35,489 nt of DNA from Chloroflexota bacterium (GTDB lineage Bacteria; Chloroflexota; Anaerolineae; UBA3071), in contig JACNHM010000291.1 in assembly GCA_014383605.1 (NCBI GenBank), forward strand, positions 1 to 35,489. The letters are read 5' to 3'. The position numbers and the translations under genes are program-made. The number at the start of each line of letters is the position of its first letter. Within the stretch, counting starts at the first letter, position 1. Shown one piece after another: positions 23,073-35,300 of this stretch. The notes beneath the pieces were generated by a model. The model saw only the letters and a list, made by a program, of their open reading frames with translations. It made no database searches and had not been told where the DNA came from.

Positions 23073-26000
23073 ATGAAGACTTCCAGGATTCAGATACTTC
23101 GACATCTCACGATGGTAGCGCTGGCGCTGAGTATCGCCTTGCTGAACGTCGGCAGCACGATGCCGGTCGCACTGGGTTACGTAGATGGCCCGGTGAGTGC
23201 ACCCGTGGCGAGGGATAGGCTGGCAGAAAACGCCGTGAACGGCCTCCAGCAGGAAGAGAGCCGGTCTGCCACAGTACTGGCGGCGACTTTCGACGTCGCC
23301 TGCGGAGATGTCTATGGTCCGAGCGGCCTGATCGCGGCCATCGGGGAGGCCAACGGCAACCTCGAGGACGATGTCATCAACTTGGCGGCTGACTGTGTCT
23401 ATATACTGATAGCTCAGGACAACGACACCGACGGTCCCAACGGGTTGCCCTCTGTTCTCACTGATGGGGGCCATCGCGTCACCATCAATGGCAACGGAGC
23501 CGCCATTGAGCGCAGCACTGTCTTCGGCATACCTGCGTTCCGCATCTTCCACGTATCGTCTGGCGGTGACCTGATCCTCAATGACCTGACCGTCAAGAAC
23601 GGCCGGACCCTGACTGAGGCTGGCGGCGGCATCTACAATGCCGGCGCCCTGACGCTCAACGATAGCACCGTCCGCGACAACACCACCGGCGACGGGGATG
23701 ACACCGTGGGCGGGGATGCTGGGGACGGCGGCGGCGTCTACAACGCCGCTGACGCTCATCTGACATTGACCAGCAGTACCGTGAGTGACAACGCCACGGG
23801 CGCCGGCGGCGATCAGGTCGCCTCTGCCCAGACTGGCCGCGCTGGACACGGCGGCGGCATCTACAGCAGCGGCACAGTGACGGTCACCAACAGCACCGTC
23901 AGCGGCAATGCCACAGGTCCCGGCGGCGATGGCCTGACTGTACCCGGCGGAGACGGTGGGTACGGCGCGGGTATCTATAACGTGGACACACTGACGCTCA
24001 GCAGCAGCACTGTGGTCAGCAACACCACGGGCGCCGGTGGCTCCGGCTCCTCTGCCGGCGACGCTGGCTCCGGTGGCGGCATTTCGAACTCCGGCGCCGT
24101 GACGGTGACGAACACCATTATTGCTAACAATGCCGTAGCCAGCGGCGGGGCCGGCCCGGACTGTCAGGGCGCGTTAAGTTCCCAAGACTACAACTTGATT
24201 GAAAGCACCAGCGACTGCACCATCGGCGGCGTCACAGCACACAACATTACCGGCCAGGACCCCCAGATCGGCCCCCTGCGCGACGGCGGCGGTTCCACCG
24301 AGACCCACGCCCTACTTTCGGGCAGCCCGGCCATTGACGACGGCAGTGACGCCGACTGTCCGGCAGCCGACCAGCGCGGCGTCGCCCGGCCACAAGATGG
24401 GGACGACAACGGCGCCTCCACGTGCGACATCGGCGCCTACGAGAGAGGCTACGTCCCGCTGTGGACTGTCACCACCACCGCCGATGATTTCGGGACGATT
24501 GACGACGCCTGTTCGCTGCGTGAAGCCATCCAGGCCCTCAACACGAATCAGGATTTCGGCGGCTGTCGCATAGATGCCGGCAATCACACCATCACCCTGG
24601 CCGCCGGTACCTACGCGCTCACCATCGCTGGCTCCGGGGAAGACGCCAACGCCTCGGGCGACCTGGACATCACGTCCGACCTCGTCATCAACGGCGCCGG
24701 GGCGGACACCACCTTTATTGATGCCAACTACCTTGATCGTGTGTTGCACGTCCATAGCGGTGCTACTGTGGAACTAAGAAATGTGACTCTGACTGATGGC
24801 TTAACGCCGGCCAACGGGCCAGGCGGCGGCGTCTACAATGCCGGTAGCCTGACGATCACGAGCAGCCAGGTGGTATCCAACACCACGGGCTTTGGCGCCA
24901 GCAGCGTGGGGGGCGACGGTGGGGACGGTGCCCACGGTGGCGGCATCTACAACACTGGCCAGTTGACGCTCACCAACAACAGCTTCGTAAGGGGCAATAT
25001 CACTGGCCTTGGCGGCCTTAGCACCGGCGGCAACGGTGGGGCTGGAGGCCACGGCGGCGGCATCTACAACGCGGGCCAGTTGACCGTCTCAGTCAGCGTC
25101 GTGGAGGACAACGCTACCGGTGCTGGAGGTAATGCTATCCGCGTGACTGAGACCATCACCGGGGGCGCTGGTGGCTCTGGCGGCGGTATCTACAACACGG
25201 GTCACGTGACCGTCACCGCCAACAGCACCGTGGGAGGGAACTCCACTGGCCCTGGCGGCGCTGGGGTCGGCGGTGACGGTGGGGCTGGCGGCTCAGGCGG
25301 CGGCATCTACAACACCGGTCAGTTGATCAGCGACAACGGCTCCATAACAGAGAACACCACCGGCGCTGGCGGCGATGCCACCAGCGGCAGCGGTGGCGAT
25401 GGCGGCTTAGGCGGCGGCATCTGCAGCACCGGCCAGGTGACAGTCACCAACAACAGCTTGGTAGGAGAGAACACCACCGGCGCCGGCGGCACTGGCGATG
25501 CTCATGATGGAGGGGGCGGCGCCGGCGGCATCTACAACGACGAGGGCGCGATGACGGTCAACGACAGCACCGTCAGCAGCAACTCCTTCGGCGGCATCGT
25601 AAACGACAACGGCACGCTGACGGTCACCAGCAGCACCGTCAGCAACAACTCTGGCGGCGGCATCGGAAACTTCGAGGGCACGCTGACGGTCACCAGTAGC
25701 ACCGTCAGCAACAACTCTACCGAATACGACGGCGGCGGCATCTGCAACTGGGCGGGCACGGTGACGGTCTCCAACAGCACCGTCAGCAACAACTCCGCTG
25801 GCGGCGCGGGCGGTGGCATCGTAAACTACGGTGACCTCACGGTTGCCACCAGCACCGTGAGCGATAACAACGCTGGTTCGGGCGGTGGCATCAGCAACAG
25901 AGGCACGGCGAGCATCACCGACAGCACCATCTCCGGCAACTCGGCCACTCACGGTGGCGGCGGCATCAGTAACTTCCAGGGCACGCTGACGCTCAACAAC

Positions 26001-28481
26001 AGCACTGTGAGCGATAACGACGCCGAACGCGGCGGTGGTATCTACAACCTCTTTGCCACGATGAGCATCACCGATAGCATCGTCAGCAACAACTCCGCCG
26101 AAGGCGAAGGCGGCGGCATCAACAACTACATGGCGGGCACGATGACGGTCACCGACAGCACCGTCAGCGACAACTCCGCCGAAGGCTACGGCGGCGGCAT
26201 CTTCAACGAATATTCGGCCACGCTGGCAGTCACCAACAGCACCGTCAGAAACAACTCCGCCGGATACGGCGGTGGAATCAGTAACGACGGCGACATAGCG
26301 GCAAACGGCGCCATGACGGTAACCCAAACCACCGTGGTCAACAACTCCGCCGATTTCGAGGGCGGCGGCATCCGCAACAGCGGCACGATGGCGCTCATCA
26401 ACAGCACGATCTCCACAAACTCTGCGAACTGGGGCGGCGGTATCTACGATCGTTTCGGCAACGTAGATGTTCGATTCACGACCATCGCCGGCAACTCTGC
26501 CGTGCAGGAGGGCGCCAGTGTCTATAACGGGGCGGGTAATGTCACTCTACTGGCCACGATCATCGCGGAGCCCCAGGGCAAGCCCAACTGTGCCGGTGAC
26601 GGGCTGACGTCTACTGGTGGCGGCTTCAACCGCATCAGTGACACGTCGTGCCAGCTCCAGAACGCAACGGCCGACGACAAGGAAAACGCGGTCATCCAGT
26701 TGCTTCCTCTGGCCGATTATGGCGGACCGACACTGACGCACAAGCCAGTAGCCAGTCTGGACAACGAGGTCGTAGACATCATGAGCGGAACACTGTGCAT
26801 ACAGGTCTTCGAGCCGGATGAAGCCGTAGATCAGCGCGGCAAGCATCGGCCCAGCATAGGCGTTCGTGTGGAGGGCGTCTTCGTCTCTCCAGATGATGCG
26901 CCGTGCGACGCCGGCGCGGTCGAGTTACGGACCAGGGTGCAGCGCGTCTGCGGCCCACCGCTGGCGCATACCAACGACGCCGGCGAGTTCGTGGTCGAGC
27001 CTGAATTCGTTGGTCGCTGCTTCTGGCCGACGATTGCCTATGCCCTTCAACAAGCAGAAGAAGGCGATACCATCATCGTCTCCGGTACCGTATCCGAAAC
27101 TGTGACGGTAGATAAGAGTGTCACCATCGAGGGGCCGACGCGGGAAGAGATCACGCCCGGAACCCACATGGGCATCGTCCAGGCTGATCTAGATCAGCCT
27201 GACGGCAGCAGGACCCGCGGTAGTGTGTTCACTATCCCCGAAGGGATATCCGTCACCATCAAGAACCTGAACATCCGCCACGGCGATGCTGGCATGGGCG
27301 GCGGGATCAACAACAGCGGGCTGTTGACGCTGGAAGGCGTGACGATCTACGACAACGCCGCCAATTGGGGCGGAGCGATCTACAACAGTGGCGCGTTGAC
27401 CGTCGAAAACAGCAGTCTGCTCGATAACCTGGGCGAGAACGGTGGCGCCGGCATCTACAATGCCGCGGCCGGCACGGCGCGCGTGACACATGCCACGCTG
27501 GCCGACAACATCATTCCCGGCTGGACCGCCCGCACAATTCCGGGCATGCCGGATGACGACGATTTGGCCTTGTGGCTGCCTTTCGACGAATCGTCAGGCG
27601 CCACTGAGTTCGCCGACGAATCGGGGCACGGGCGGAATGGGAGCTGTTCTTCCCCCCATTGCCCCACTGCGGGCGCTAACGGGCATCACGGGAAGGCCTT
27701 GCGGTTTGACGGGTCGGATGACTACGTGGAAGTTCCCCATAGCGATGGCCTCAACCCAGCCGCTATGACCATCGCCGCCTGGATCAAAGCCGACACCTGG
27801 GCGACCGAGTACTGGGAGGGCGTTGTGGTCTCAAAAGATGATTGGGAATCCGACGTCCGCGGCTACACGCTGCGCACCGGCGAGAACGGCCGCCTCTCTT
27901 TTGCCCTCCCGATTGATGGGACATGGGAGCAAGCACTCTCGGGTCAGGTCATGTCCACCGGAACGTGGGTTCACGTGGCAGGAACTTACGATGGCAACAC
28001 CATCAAGGTGTTCGTCAACGGCACTGAGCAGGCTTCGACACCTGCCTCCGGCTCCTTCGTTGCCTCGTCCTATCCCCTGAACATCGGGCGCTCGCCTTAT
28101 GCCACGAACCGACTTTTTGACGGTACGATTGACGATGTGGTCATCTACAACCGCGCGCTCTCGGAGGAGGAAATCGAGCTGCTCTACGCTTCTTCTGCCG
28201 ACGGCGCCTATGCGGTGTACGCTGTGGACATGGACGAGGACGGTGACCCCGACGTCTTCTCCGCTTCTTACAACGACGACAAGATCGCGTGGTATGAGAA
28301 TGCTGGTACCGGCAATGGCAGCGCCTGGGTCCCCCACATCATCTCTACCGCTGCCGATGGCGCTCGGTCGGTGTACGTGGCCGACGTGGACGGGGATGGC
28401 GACCTGGATGCCCTATCCGCTTCGTACAACGACGACAAAATCGCGTGGTACGAGAACACGGATGGCGATGGCACCGCCTAG
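23073..28481 (+). CDS. Giant 2, N-terminal part: beta-helix, CSLREA, LamG and first VCBS blades, ended by in-frame TAG
   Basis: The ORF is 1802 aa. Its signal peptide (MKTSRIQILRHLTMVALALS) is paralogous to that of Giant 1. It carries beta-helix repeats, several very Gly-rich (GGDGGDGAHGGGIYNTG); choice-of-anchor-Q motifs; a CSLREA module near residues 465-492; long Pmp-like helix stretches (about 577-1163); a third helix block; a LamG/concanavalin-like domain (about 1495-1707: LALWLPFDESSG, ALRFDGSDDYVEVPHS, GTIDDVVIYNRALSEEEIELLY); and the first two VCBS/FG-GAP repeats. TAG 28479-28481 falls where sibling repeats read GTAWTAH or GAAWTTH (TGG to TAG), and the same frame then stays open to the window end. 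The gene is therefore probably one larger gene disrupted by a nonsense change, a sequencing error or readthrough. Confidence 0.82.
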   Translation: MKTSRIQILRHLTMVALALSIALLNVGSTMPVALGYVDGPVSAPVARDRLAENAVNGLQQEESRSATVLAATFDVACGDVYGPSGLIAAIGEANGNLEDDVINLAADCVYILIAQDNDTDGPNGLPSVLTDGGHRVTINGNGAAIERSTVFGIPAFRIFHVSSGGDLILNDLTVKNGRTLTEAGGGIYNAGALTLNDSTVRDNTTGDGDDTVGGDAGDGGGVYNAADAHLTLTSSTVSDNATGAGGDQVASAQTGRAGHGGGIYSSGTVTVTNSTVSGNATGPGGDGLTVPGGDGGYGAGIYNVDTLTLSSSTVVSNTTGAGGSGSSAGDAGSGGGISNSGAVTVTNTIIANNAVASGGAGPDCQGALSSQDYNLIESTSDCTIGGVTAHNITGQDPQIGPLRDGGGSTETHALLSGSPAIDDGSDADCPAADQRGVARPQDGDDNGASTCDIGAYERGYVPLWTVTTTADDFGTIDDACSLREAIQALNTNQDFGGCRIDAGNHTITLAAGTYALTIAGSGEDANASGDLDITSDLVINGAGADTTFIDANYLDRVLHVHSGATVELRNVTLTDGLTPANGPGGGVYNAGSLTITSSQVVSNTTGFGASSVGGDGGDGAHGGGIYNTGQLTLTNNSFVRGNITGLGGLSTGGNGGAGGHGGGIYNAGQLTVSVSVVEDNATGAGGNAIRVTETITGGAGGSGGGIYNTGHVTVTANSTVGGNSTGPGGAGVGGDGGAGGSGGGIYNTGQLISDNGSITENTTGAGGDATSGSGGDGGLGGGICSTGQVTVTNNSLVGENTTGAGGTGDAHDGGGGAGGIYNDEGAMTVNDSTVSSNSFGGIVNDNGTLTVTSSTVSNNSGGGIGNFEGTLTVTSSTVSNNSTEYDGGGICNWAGTVTVSNSTVSNNSAGGAGGGIVNYGDLTVATSTVSDNNAGSGGGISNRGTASITDSTISGNSATHGGGGISNFQGTLTLNNSTVSDNDAERGGGIYNLFATMSITDSIVSNNSAEGEGGGINNYMAGTMTVTDSTVSDNSAEGYGGGIFNEYSATLAVTNSTVRNNSAGYGGGISNDGDIAANGAMTVTQTTVVNNSADFEGGGIRNSGTMALINSTISTNSANWGGGIYDRFGNVDVRFTTIAGNSAVQEGASVYNGAGNVTLLATIIAEPQGKPNCAGDGLTSTGGGFNRISDTSCQLQNATADDKENAVIQLLPLADYGGPTLTHKPVASLDNEVVDIMSGTLCIQVFEPDEAVDQRGKHRPSIGVRVEGVFVSPDDAPCDAGAVELRTRVQRVCGPPLAHTNDAGEFVVEPEFVGRCFWPTIAYALQQAEEGDTIIVSGTVSETVTVDKSVTIEGPTREEITPGTHMGIVQADLDQPDGSRTRGSVFTIPEGISVTIKNLNIRHGDAGMGGGINNSGLLTLEGVTIYDNAANWGGAIYNSGALTVENSSLLDNLGENGGAGIYNAAAGTARVTHATLADNIIPGWTARTIPGMPDDDDLALWLPFDESSGATEFADESGHGRNGSCSSPHCPTAGANGHHGKALRFDGSDDYVEVPHSDGLNPAAMTIAAWIKADTWATEYWEGVVVSKDDWESDVRGYTLRTGENGRLSFALPIDGTWEQALSGQVMSTGTWVHVAGTYDGNTIKVFVNGTEQASTPASGSFVASSYPLNIGRSPYATNRLFDGTIDDVVIYNRALSEEEIELLYASSADGAYAVYAVDMDEDGDPDVFSASYNDDKIAWYENAGTGNGSAWVPHIISTAADGARSVYVADVDGDGDLDALSASYNDDKIAWYENTDGDGTA

Positions 28482-29312
28482 ACCTCCCACACCATTGTTG
28501 ACGTCAACTCCATCCCCGACAGCAACCGCGCTGACGGCGCTATGTCAGTGTTTGCGGTAGACGTGGATGGAGATGACGATACCGATGTCCTCTCGGCTTC
28601 CGAGAACGACGACAAGATCGCCTGGTACGAGAACAGGCTCGACGACGTTGGGTGCACTCCATCAACGCCGGCCCTCTGCTGGATCCCCCACACCATCTCC
28701 ACCGCCGCCAACGGGGCCCAGTCGGTGTACGCCGCGGATGTGGACGAGGACGGTAACGTGGACGTCTTCTCCGCTTCCTACAACGATAACAAGATCGCCT
28801 GGTATGAAAACAAGCTCGACGACCCTGGCTGCACTCTGTTGGCGCCGGCGGCTTGCTGGAGCGCCCATACCATCTCCATCGCCGCCAACGGCGCCCGGTC
28901 AGTGTACGCGGCGGATGTGGACGGGGACGGCGACCTGGATGCCCTCTCCGCTTCCCAAAACGACGACAAGATCGCCTGGTACGAGAATACGAGTGGCGAT
29001 GGCGCCGCCTGGACCACCCACATCATCGTTGATACCCACTCCGGCGCCGACCGCGCTGATGGCGCTCGGTCGGTGTACGCGGCCGATGTGGACAGGGATG
29101 GCGACCTGGATGCCCTCTCCGCTTCCTACGATGACGACAAGATCGCCTGGTATGAGAACACGGATGGCGATGGCACGGCCTGGACCGCCCACACCATCTC
29201 CACCGACGCCGACGGCGCTCGGTCGGTGTTCGCGGCGTTCGTGGACGAAGACGGCAACGTGGACGTCCTTTCCGCCTTATACGACGACGACGAGATCACG
29301 TGGTACGACAAC
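28199..29312 (+). repeat. VCBS/FG-GAP array 1: seven units, probable beta-propeller
   Basis: Seven copies of an approximately 50-aa unit of the type ARSVYAADVDGDGDLDVLSA / SxNDDKIAWYEN follow the LamG domain. The D-x-D-G-D-x-D loops are calcium-binding as in integrin FG-GAP repeats. Seven units fit one complete seven-bladed propeller. The TAG lies between units 2 and 3. Giant 1 lacks LamG and the whole array at this point of its beta-helix. Confidence 0.85.
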
Positions 29313-32300
29313 CCGATCGGCGCCATCGGAAGCAGCATTTACAACGCGAACCCGGCAGCAGACTCTGTCACCGTAAGCGGCACGATCCTCCAGTCGGCCG
29401 GCCTGGCCGAAAACCAATGCTGGGGCGAAGTGACGACCGGCGGCTACAACTTGCTCCACGGCGGGACGTGCTTCACCCTGGGCGGCACTGACATCAGCGG
29501 CGACCCGGAACTCGGGCCCTTGCGCGACAACGGCGGCCCCACGCTGACCCGCGCCCTGAGCACGGCCGACAGCCCGGCGGTGGAGGCCGGCCCGTTTGAG
29601 GCTGACTGCGCGGTCGAGACCGACCAGCGCGGCAAGACGCGCCCGTTCGACAGCCCCGGTGGCGGCGGCGTCCGCTGCGATATCGGCGCGGTCGAATACG
29701 GAGCGGACACGCTCCTCGTCTGCGAGACATGCAACCCCGATCCGGACAACCTGCGCTTCACCGACCTGCAAGAGGCCCTGCACCGCGCCATGGCCGGCGA
29801 TGTCATCGCGGTCGAGGCCGGCGCCTACACCGGCAGCTTCACCGCTTACAAGAACGCGACGCTGCAACATGCCGGCATCAATGTGGCAACGCTGAGCCAG
29901 GATCAGCCCGTTGGTGTCAGAGCCATCCTCCAGGCCTCCGAGCGCACGATCCGAGAACAGCACCGCTTGCTGGACGAGACGCAGACGGACGGTCTCTCAG
30001 GCACGGTGCTGACGATCGAGGCCTACGAGTACCCGGCGGGGCCAGCCGGCGCCATAGCCGTGACCGATGATGTCACCGTGACGCTGCGCGGGCTGACGAT
30101 CCGCCACGGGTTGAGCCGGCAGGGCGGCGGCATCTACAACGTGGGCCACCTCTATGTCTACACATCCACCATCTCCGAGAACGCGGTGGTGAATGGGCTG
30201 CAAGGCGCCACGGTGGTTACCGAGGCGATGGGCGGCGCCATCTACAACGTCGGCGACTTGACGCTGGAGCGCAGCACCCTCTCCGGCAACCAGTCCGAGT
30301 ACTATGGCGGCGCGATATACAACGACGGTTCGGGCTCCGGCGGGATACCCGCTACTGTGGAGGTGGACTTCAGCACCATCGCCGAGAACAGGGCGGAGAA
30401 AATCGGCGCGCAGCGCGTCGTCAACATCAAGGATGCGGGGTTCGATCCGGGCACACTAACAGTTGACTCCGGCGATCATATCCAATTCCAGGACCAGACA
30501 GCAAACGCGCACACGCTGGTCGTGGATGGCGAGGGATGTAACCTGGCCGAAATCGAAGTGCCCCGGCAGGGCGGAGGCCTATCGGAGCCATTGATATGTT
30601 CCGTGAGCGATGACCCGGTTACCATCACCGTTCGTGACAAAGACAACGCATCGCTCAGCATGAACATTACGGTCAACGCCCTCGGTTTCACTCCGGAGGC
30701 CCACGCCATTTATGTCAGCGGCGGTGAGATCACCGTCCACCGATCGCTTCTCGTCAAGAGCTCTGGCTCTTCTGGAGACAACTGCGGGTTTGGTGGTATG
30801 GGGTCGCTCATTCAGTCAGAGGGATACAATCTGGTGGACGATGACTCTTGCCGCCTGACGGGGGGCACGGATCTGCGGCCGGCGACCGAACCCAACCTCG
30901 CTGCCCGGCTCGGCCCGCTGCAGGATAACAACGCCATTGATTTCGTGAACAATTGGATCTCGGGCTACACGTACTCCCATGCCCTGAAACCCGGCAGCTC
31001 GGCCATGGACCACATCCCGCCCGACGAGTGCGGGGCGGCAACGCAACACACCATTAACATTGCTTCCGGAAGTCTAGACCTGACGATCGAGGCCGGGGAC
31101 GTGGTGAAGTGGACACACACGGCCGACAGCACGGTGGCCCTGGACGATGGCGAGGCCAACGTCAACCTCGTCGCGGTCCCGGCAGGTGGGCAGTCGCGCG
31201 AGGTGCAGTTTACCGAGCCTGGCGATTATCCGTACCGGGTCTATGCCAACGACACCCGAGCCCAGATTGGGGCCGGCGTCATCGAGGTCGCGTCCCGCGT
31301 CCGCGCCGTGGACCAACGCGGCACGGTGCTGCCGCAGCGCGGCACGGGCGACACATATCGCTGCGACGTCGGCGCGTACGAATTCGAGCCGTGGATCGTG
31401 GGCCAGCCGCTATCACGACCACCGGCTGCCATCGGCACTCAACCACCGAGCTGGGAAGATGGTAAGGGCACAGAGCTCGGGCTGTCGTATCATGCCTGGA
31501 GCTCTGCGACGGCTCAGGATTACCCACTGAGGCCATCGCCCAACGACGGTGACGCCGACCTGGAGGAGTCAGAGATCGTCACCCTGAAGTGGGAGACGGA
31601 TCCGGACCCGGCATCTCAGGTCGAGATGGCCCTGTATGGCATCGTCGAATGGCCGGCTGATCCCCAGATCCATGTCTCGGAGGCGCCAGCCCAACTCACG
31701 CACGACGATGTGAGCGATGGGTTCCAGGTCTCAGATGCGCGGGCCTTCGAAGGCCGCGAGCCAGCGGACGATGAGGCCGGGCAGTTACTGAGCGTCGGCG
31801 TCTTCGCGCGAACGGTATTGCCGGATATAGCTGGCGATTCGTACTCCGTCCTGCAGTTCGTGAAGGGCAATCAGGCCAATCCCACGCTGAAGGTGCAGGT
31901 GGTGAAGACGGTGGACTGGAACACGCCGGGCGTCAGGGACATGCGTGCGGAGCGGGGCGTCTGCGAGATCGGCCATGAGATCAGGTACAGGTCGTATGAG
32001 GACGCCAGCGGCACGCTCCCCGGCCACGAAGACCCTGAAGACAGGCCGGGTCAGATCCTGCTCGGCGAGGCGTTTGACGGCGTCCGCACCGAGATTGACC
32101 TGGCCCGGGTGCAGAACACGGTGGATGGTCTCATACTGCCGGCGCACATCCGGGACGCCCGCGAAGGGCCCATCATTCCCATTTTGAACACGGCGCCGAC
32201 ACAGCTCAGTGGCGACCTGGTGACCGGTGACCACGATCTGCGTATCACGTGGTACCGGCCGGACGAGCGGGACGTGGCCTGGCCGGTCAAGACCATCGGC

Positions 32301-35300
32301 TATCGCTGTGACTGGCCGGCGGATCCGCCTGAGATCGTGATCGCCAGCGAGCTAGGCTCAGAGATTGGCGGCCAGGCGGTCTTGAACCTCGAAGGCTACA
32401 GCGACGTCACGGTCTACCACCAACCCGACCCCGACGAGCCGGGCTACAACCCCAACGACGAGCACGCGCTGCTGGCCTCGTCGAACCTGGGCAACTCGGC
32501 CCCCGCTCTGTATGCTCTGCGCACCGACCTGGCAGATCAGCCCTACGCCCTGCTCAAGTACCGCGATCCGCGCGAGGACGACCAGCCGAAGATCGCCGTC
32601 TACAAAGTGGTGCTGACCCGCGAGGCGGAGGAAATCACCAACATCACACCCGACCCCGGTACAATCACCCTCCTGGCCAGCGCGTCCGCGGCGGGTGTGG
32701 CGCAGACAAATCTCCAATCTCAACCCAGTGTGACAGTGCGCGTCGGCGATGGTGAGCTGCCGCCGGGCGGCGACGTGACGGTGCTCGTCGAGGCGCTGGG
32801 CGCGAGTAACCTCCGCTCGGCCACCATCAAGGTTTCCTACGATCCGGATGTGCTCACACCGACGGCCTGCGCCACCAACCGCCTGGACTCCGTGGAGGCG
32901 CTATACAACCTCCAGATCACCACCGACGAGCCGCAGCAGCCATTCCGCACGGTGCACATGCGGGCCAGCCTCAATGCCGGGACGGACGCCCAATACGAAT
33001 GGGACTTCGACGATGGGACGACTCGCATCGCCGGGGCCGAGGTCAGCCACGTGTACGGCGCGGTCGGGACATACACCGTGACGGTGACGGCCTCCAACGG
33101 GGTGTTTGCCGACGTTACCGCGACGACGCAGATTGAGATCGCCGAAGACGCCGTCCCCGGCTCCCTGGACGACGATGACACGATTGGCTGCCGGATCGAG
33201 ACAGATGGGGAACTGACCATTGAGCTCAAGACGCGGAACAAGCACGGCCTGAGCGGCAACCTGACCCTGACCGAGGTGACTTTCGAGGCCACTGGCGACC
33301 CACCCGCAGAGGACACCGAGACCAGCCTGGATCTCACGTCCATCTCTCTGTTCGGCCCAGGCTACGAAGACCTCAGTTTCAACATCACCGCCGGCAACCC
33401 CGTCTTCGCCCCCACGCCGCTGCGGGGCTTGCTGGACATCCAGCCCTGCCCGCAGACCAAGGCGACGGATGTGGCAGCGCGGCCGTTCTGGAGGGATTTC
33501 AAGGACATGCTCTGGGCGCGCGCCGCGGGTGACATGGACATGCTGTACTTCTACCCACTTCAGCCCGGCTTCCACTTGACCGATGACCACGCCGAGAGCC
33601 TGGGGCTTGTGGACGAGAATGGCAATGTGCTTTCGCCGGACGACAGGGTAGGCAGGTGCGTCCCCTGGATGGACGAGCTGTCAGGTGGCCAGACAGAAAC
33701 GGTTCCTTACGCCATTCCTCACACCATCACCACCGACGCGGACGGCGCCCGGTCGGTGCACGCGGCCGACGTGGATGGTGACGGCGATGTGGACGTCCTC
33801 TCCGCCTCGTTCGATGACGACACGATCGCGTGGTACGAGAACACGGATGGCGCCGGCACCTTCGGTCCGGAGCAGGTCATTACCACCGATGCCGACGGCG
33901 CCACGTCGGTGTACGCGGCGGATGTGGATGACGACGGCGACCTGGACGTCCTCTCCGCCTCTGCGAACGACGACAAGATCGCGTGGTACGAGAATGACGG
34001 GACACCAGCAAATGGCGGCTGGATCGCTCACACTCTCGTCACCGGCGCCGACGGCGCCCGGTCGGTGTACGCGGCGGACGCGGACGGCGACGGCAACCTG
34101 GACGTGCTCTCCGCCTCGGAGAACAATGACAGGATCACGTGGTACGAGAACTTTGATGGCGACGGCTGGTTCTATCGGTCGCAGGTCATTGCCGACGACG
34201 CCGACGGCGCCAGGTCGGTGTACGCGGCCGATGTGGATGACGACGGCGACGTGGACGTCGTCTCTGCCTCATTCAACGACGACAAGATCGCGTGGTATGA
34301 GAACCAGCTTAACGGCTTTGGGTGCGGTCCTCCATGGGACACGGGGGAGTGCTGGACCGCCCACATCATCTCCACCAACGCTGGCGGTGCCACGTCGGTG
34401 TACGCGGCGGATGTGGATGGCGACGACGATGTGGACATCCTCTCCGCCTCCGAGAACGACGACAAGATCGCCTGGTACGAGAACACGGATGGCGCCGGCG
34501 CCTTCGGTCCGGAGCAGGTCATTACCACCGATGCCAACGGCGCCGTGTCGGTGTACGCGGCGGACGTGGACGGCGACGGCGACCTGGACGCCCTCTCGGC
34601 TTCCTACTACGGCGATGAGATCGCCTGGTACGAGAATGACGGGACACCAGCCGATGGCGGCTGGACCGCTCACACTCTCTCCACCGACGCCGACGGCGCC
34701 CGGTCGGTGTACGCGGCCGACGTGGACGGCGACGACGACCTGGATGTCCTCTCTGCCTCCGAGAACGACGACAAGATCGCGTGGTACCAAAACCAGAGCG
34801 TACGAGTGCTGCCCGTGGCCTACCACGCCGACTGGCCGGACCTGCCGCCGCTCCTCAGCGTGGGGGAGACGGTGTACGAGCGCGCCAAGAGCGGCATCTC
34901 GGGCGTGGCGAATCAACTGGCCGTCTCGCGCATCTACGACGACCTGGCGCCCGGCGCGTGGGACAACGATGCCGCGAAGATCGTGATCGAAGGCGCTGAG
35001 GTGCAACGGTCGCTGGCGGAGCTCATTGATCCCATTGGCGAGGCGCGCGTGGAGGTTGGGATCACCATCAACGACAACCCCGCCCTGCCAGAAGAGATCA
35101 AGACCGAACGCTTGTTGTTCGGCGGCGGCCTGGCCATCGTCGGCACCACCGACAACGAGATCACCCTGCCCTTCGCCCTGCGCAGCCGCATCACCTTCGA
35201 CGACATCGAGGGCGAGCTGGTGTTCAAGGGCTACTACGACGGCGCTTCGCCCGAGTACATCAAGGGCGATCCGCTGTTGCTGCTGAACGTGATGTCGAAA

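Noticed and set aside
28479..28481. Amber codon recoding (for example pyrrolysine)
   Set aside because: The position is Trp in sibling repeats, and no Pyl genes or recoding signals are visible in the window. A nonsense change or sequence error is simpler.
33685..34986. 433-aa + strand ORF rich in Thr/Arg/Ser
   Set aside because: It is a frame-shifted shadow of VCBS array 2. The repeats make the shadow itself repetitive.
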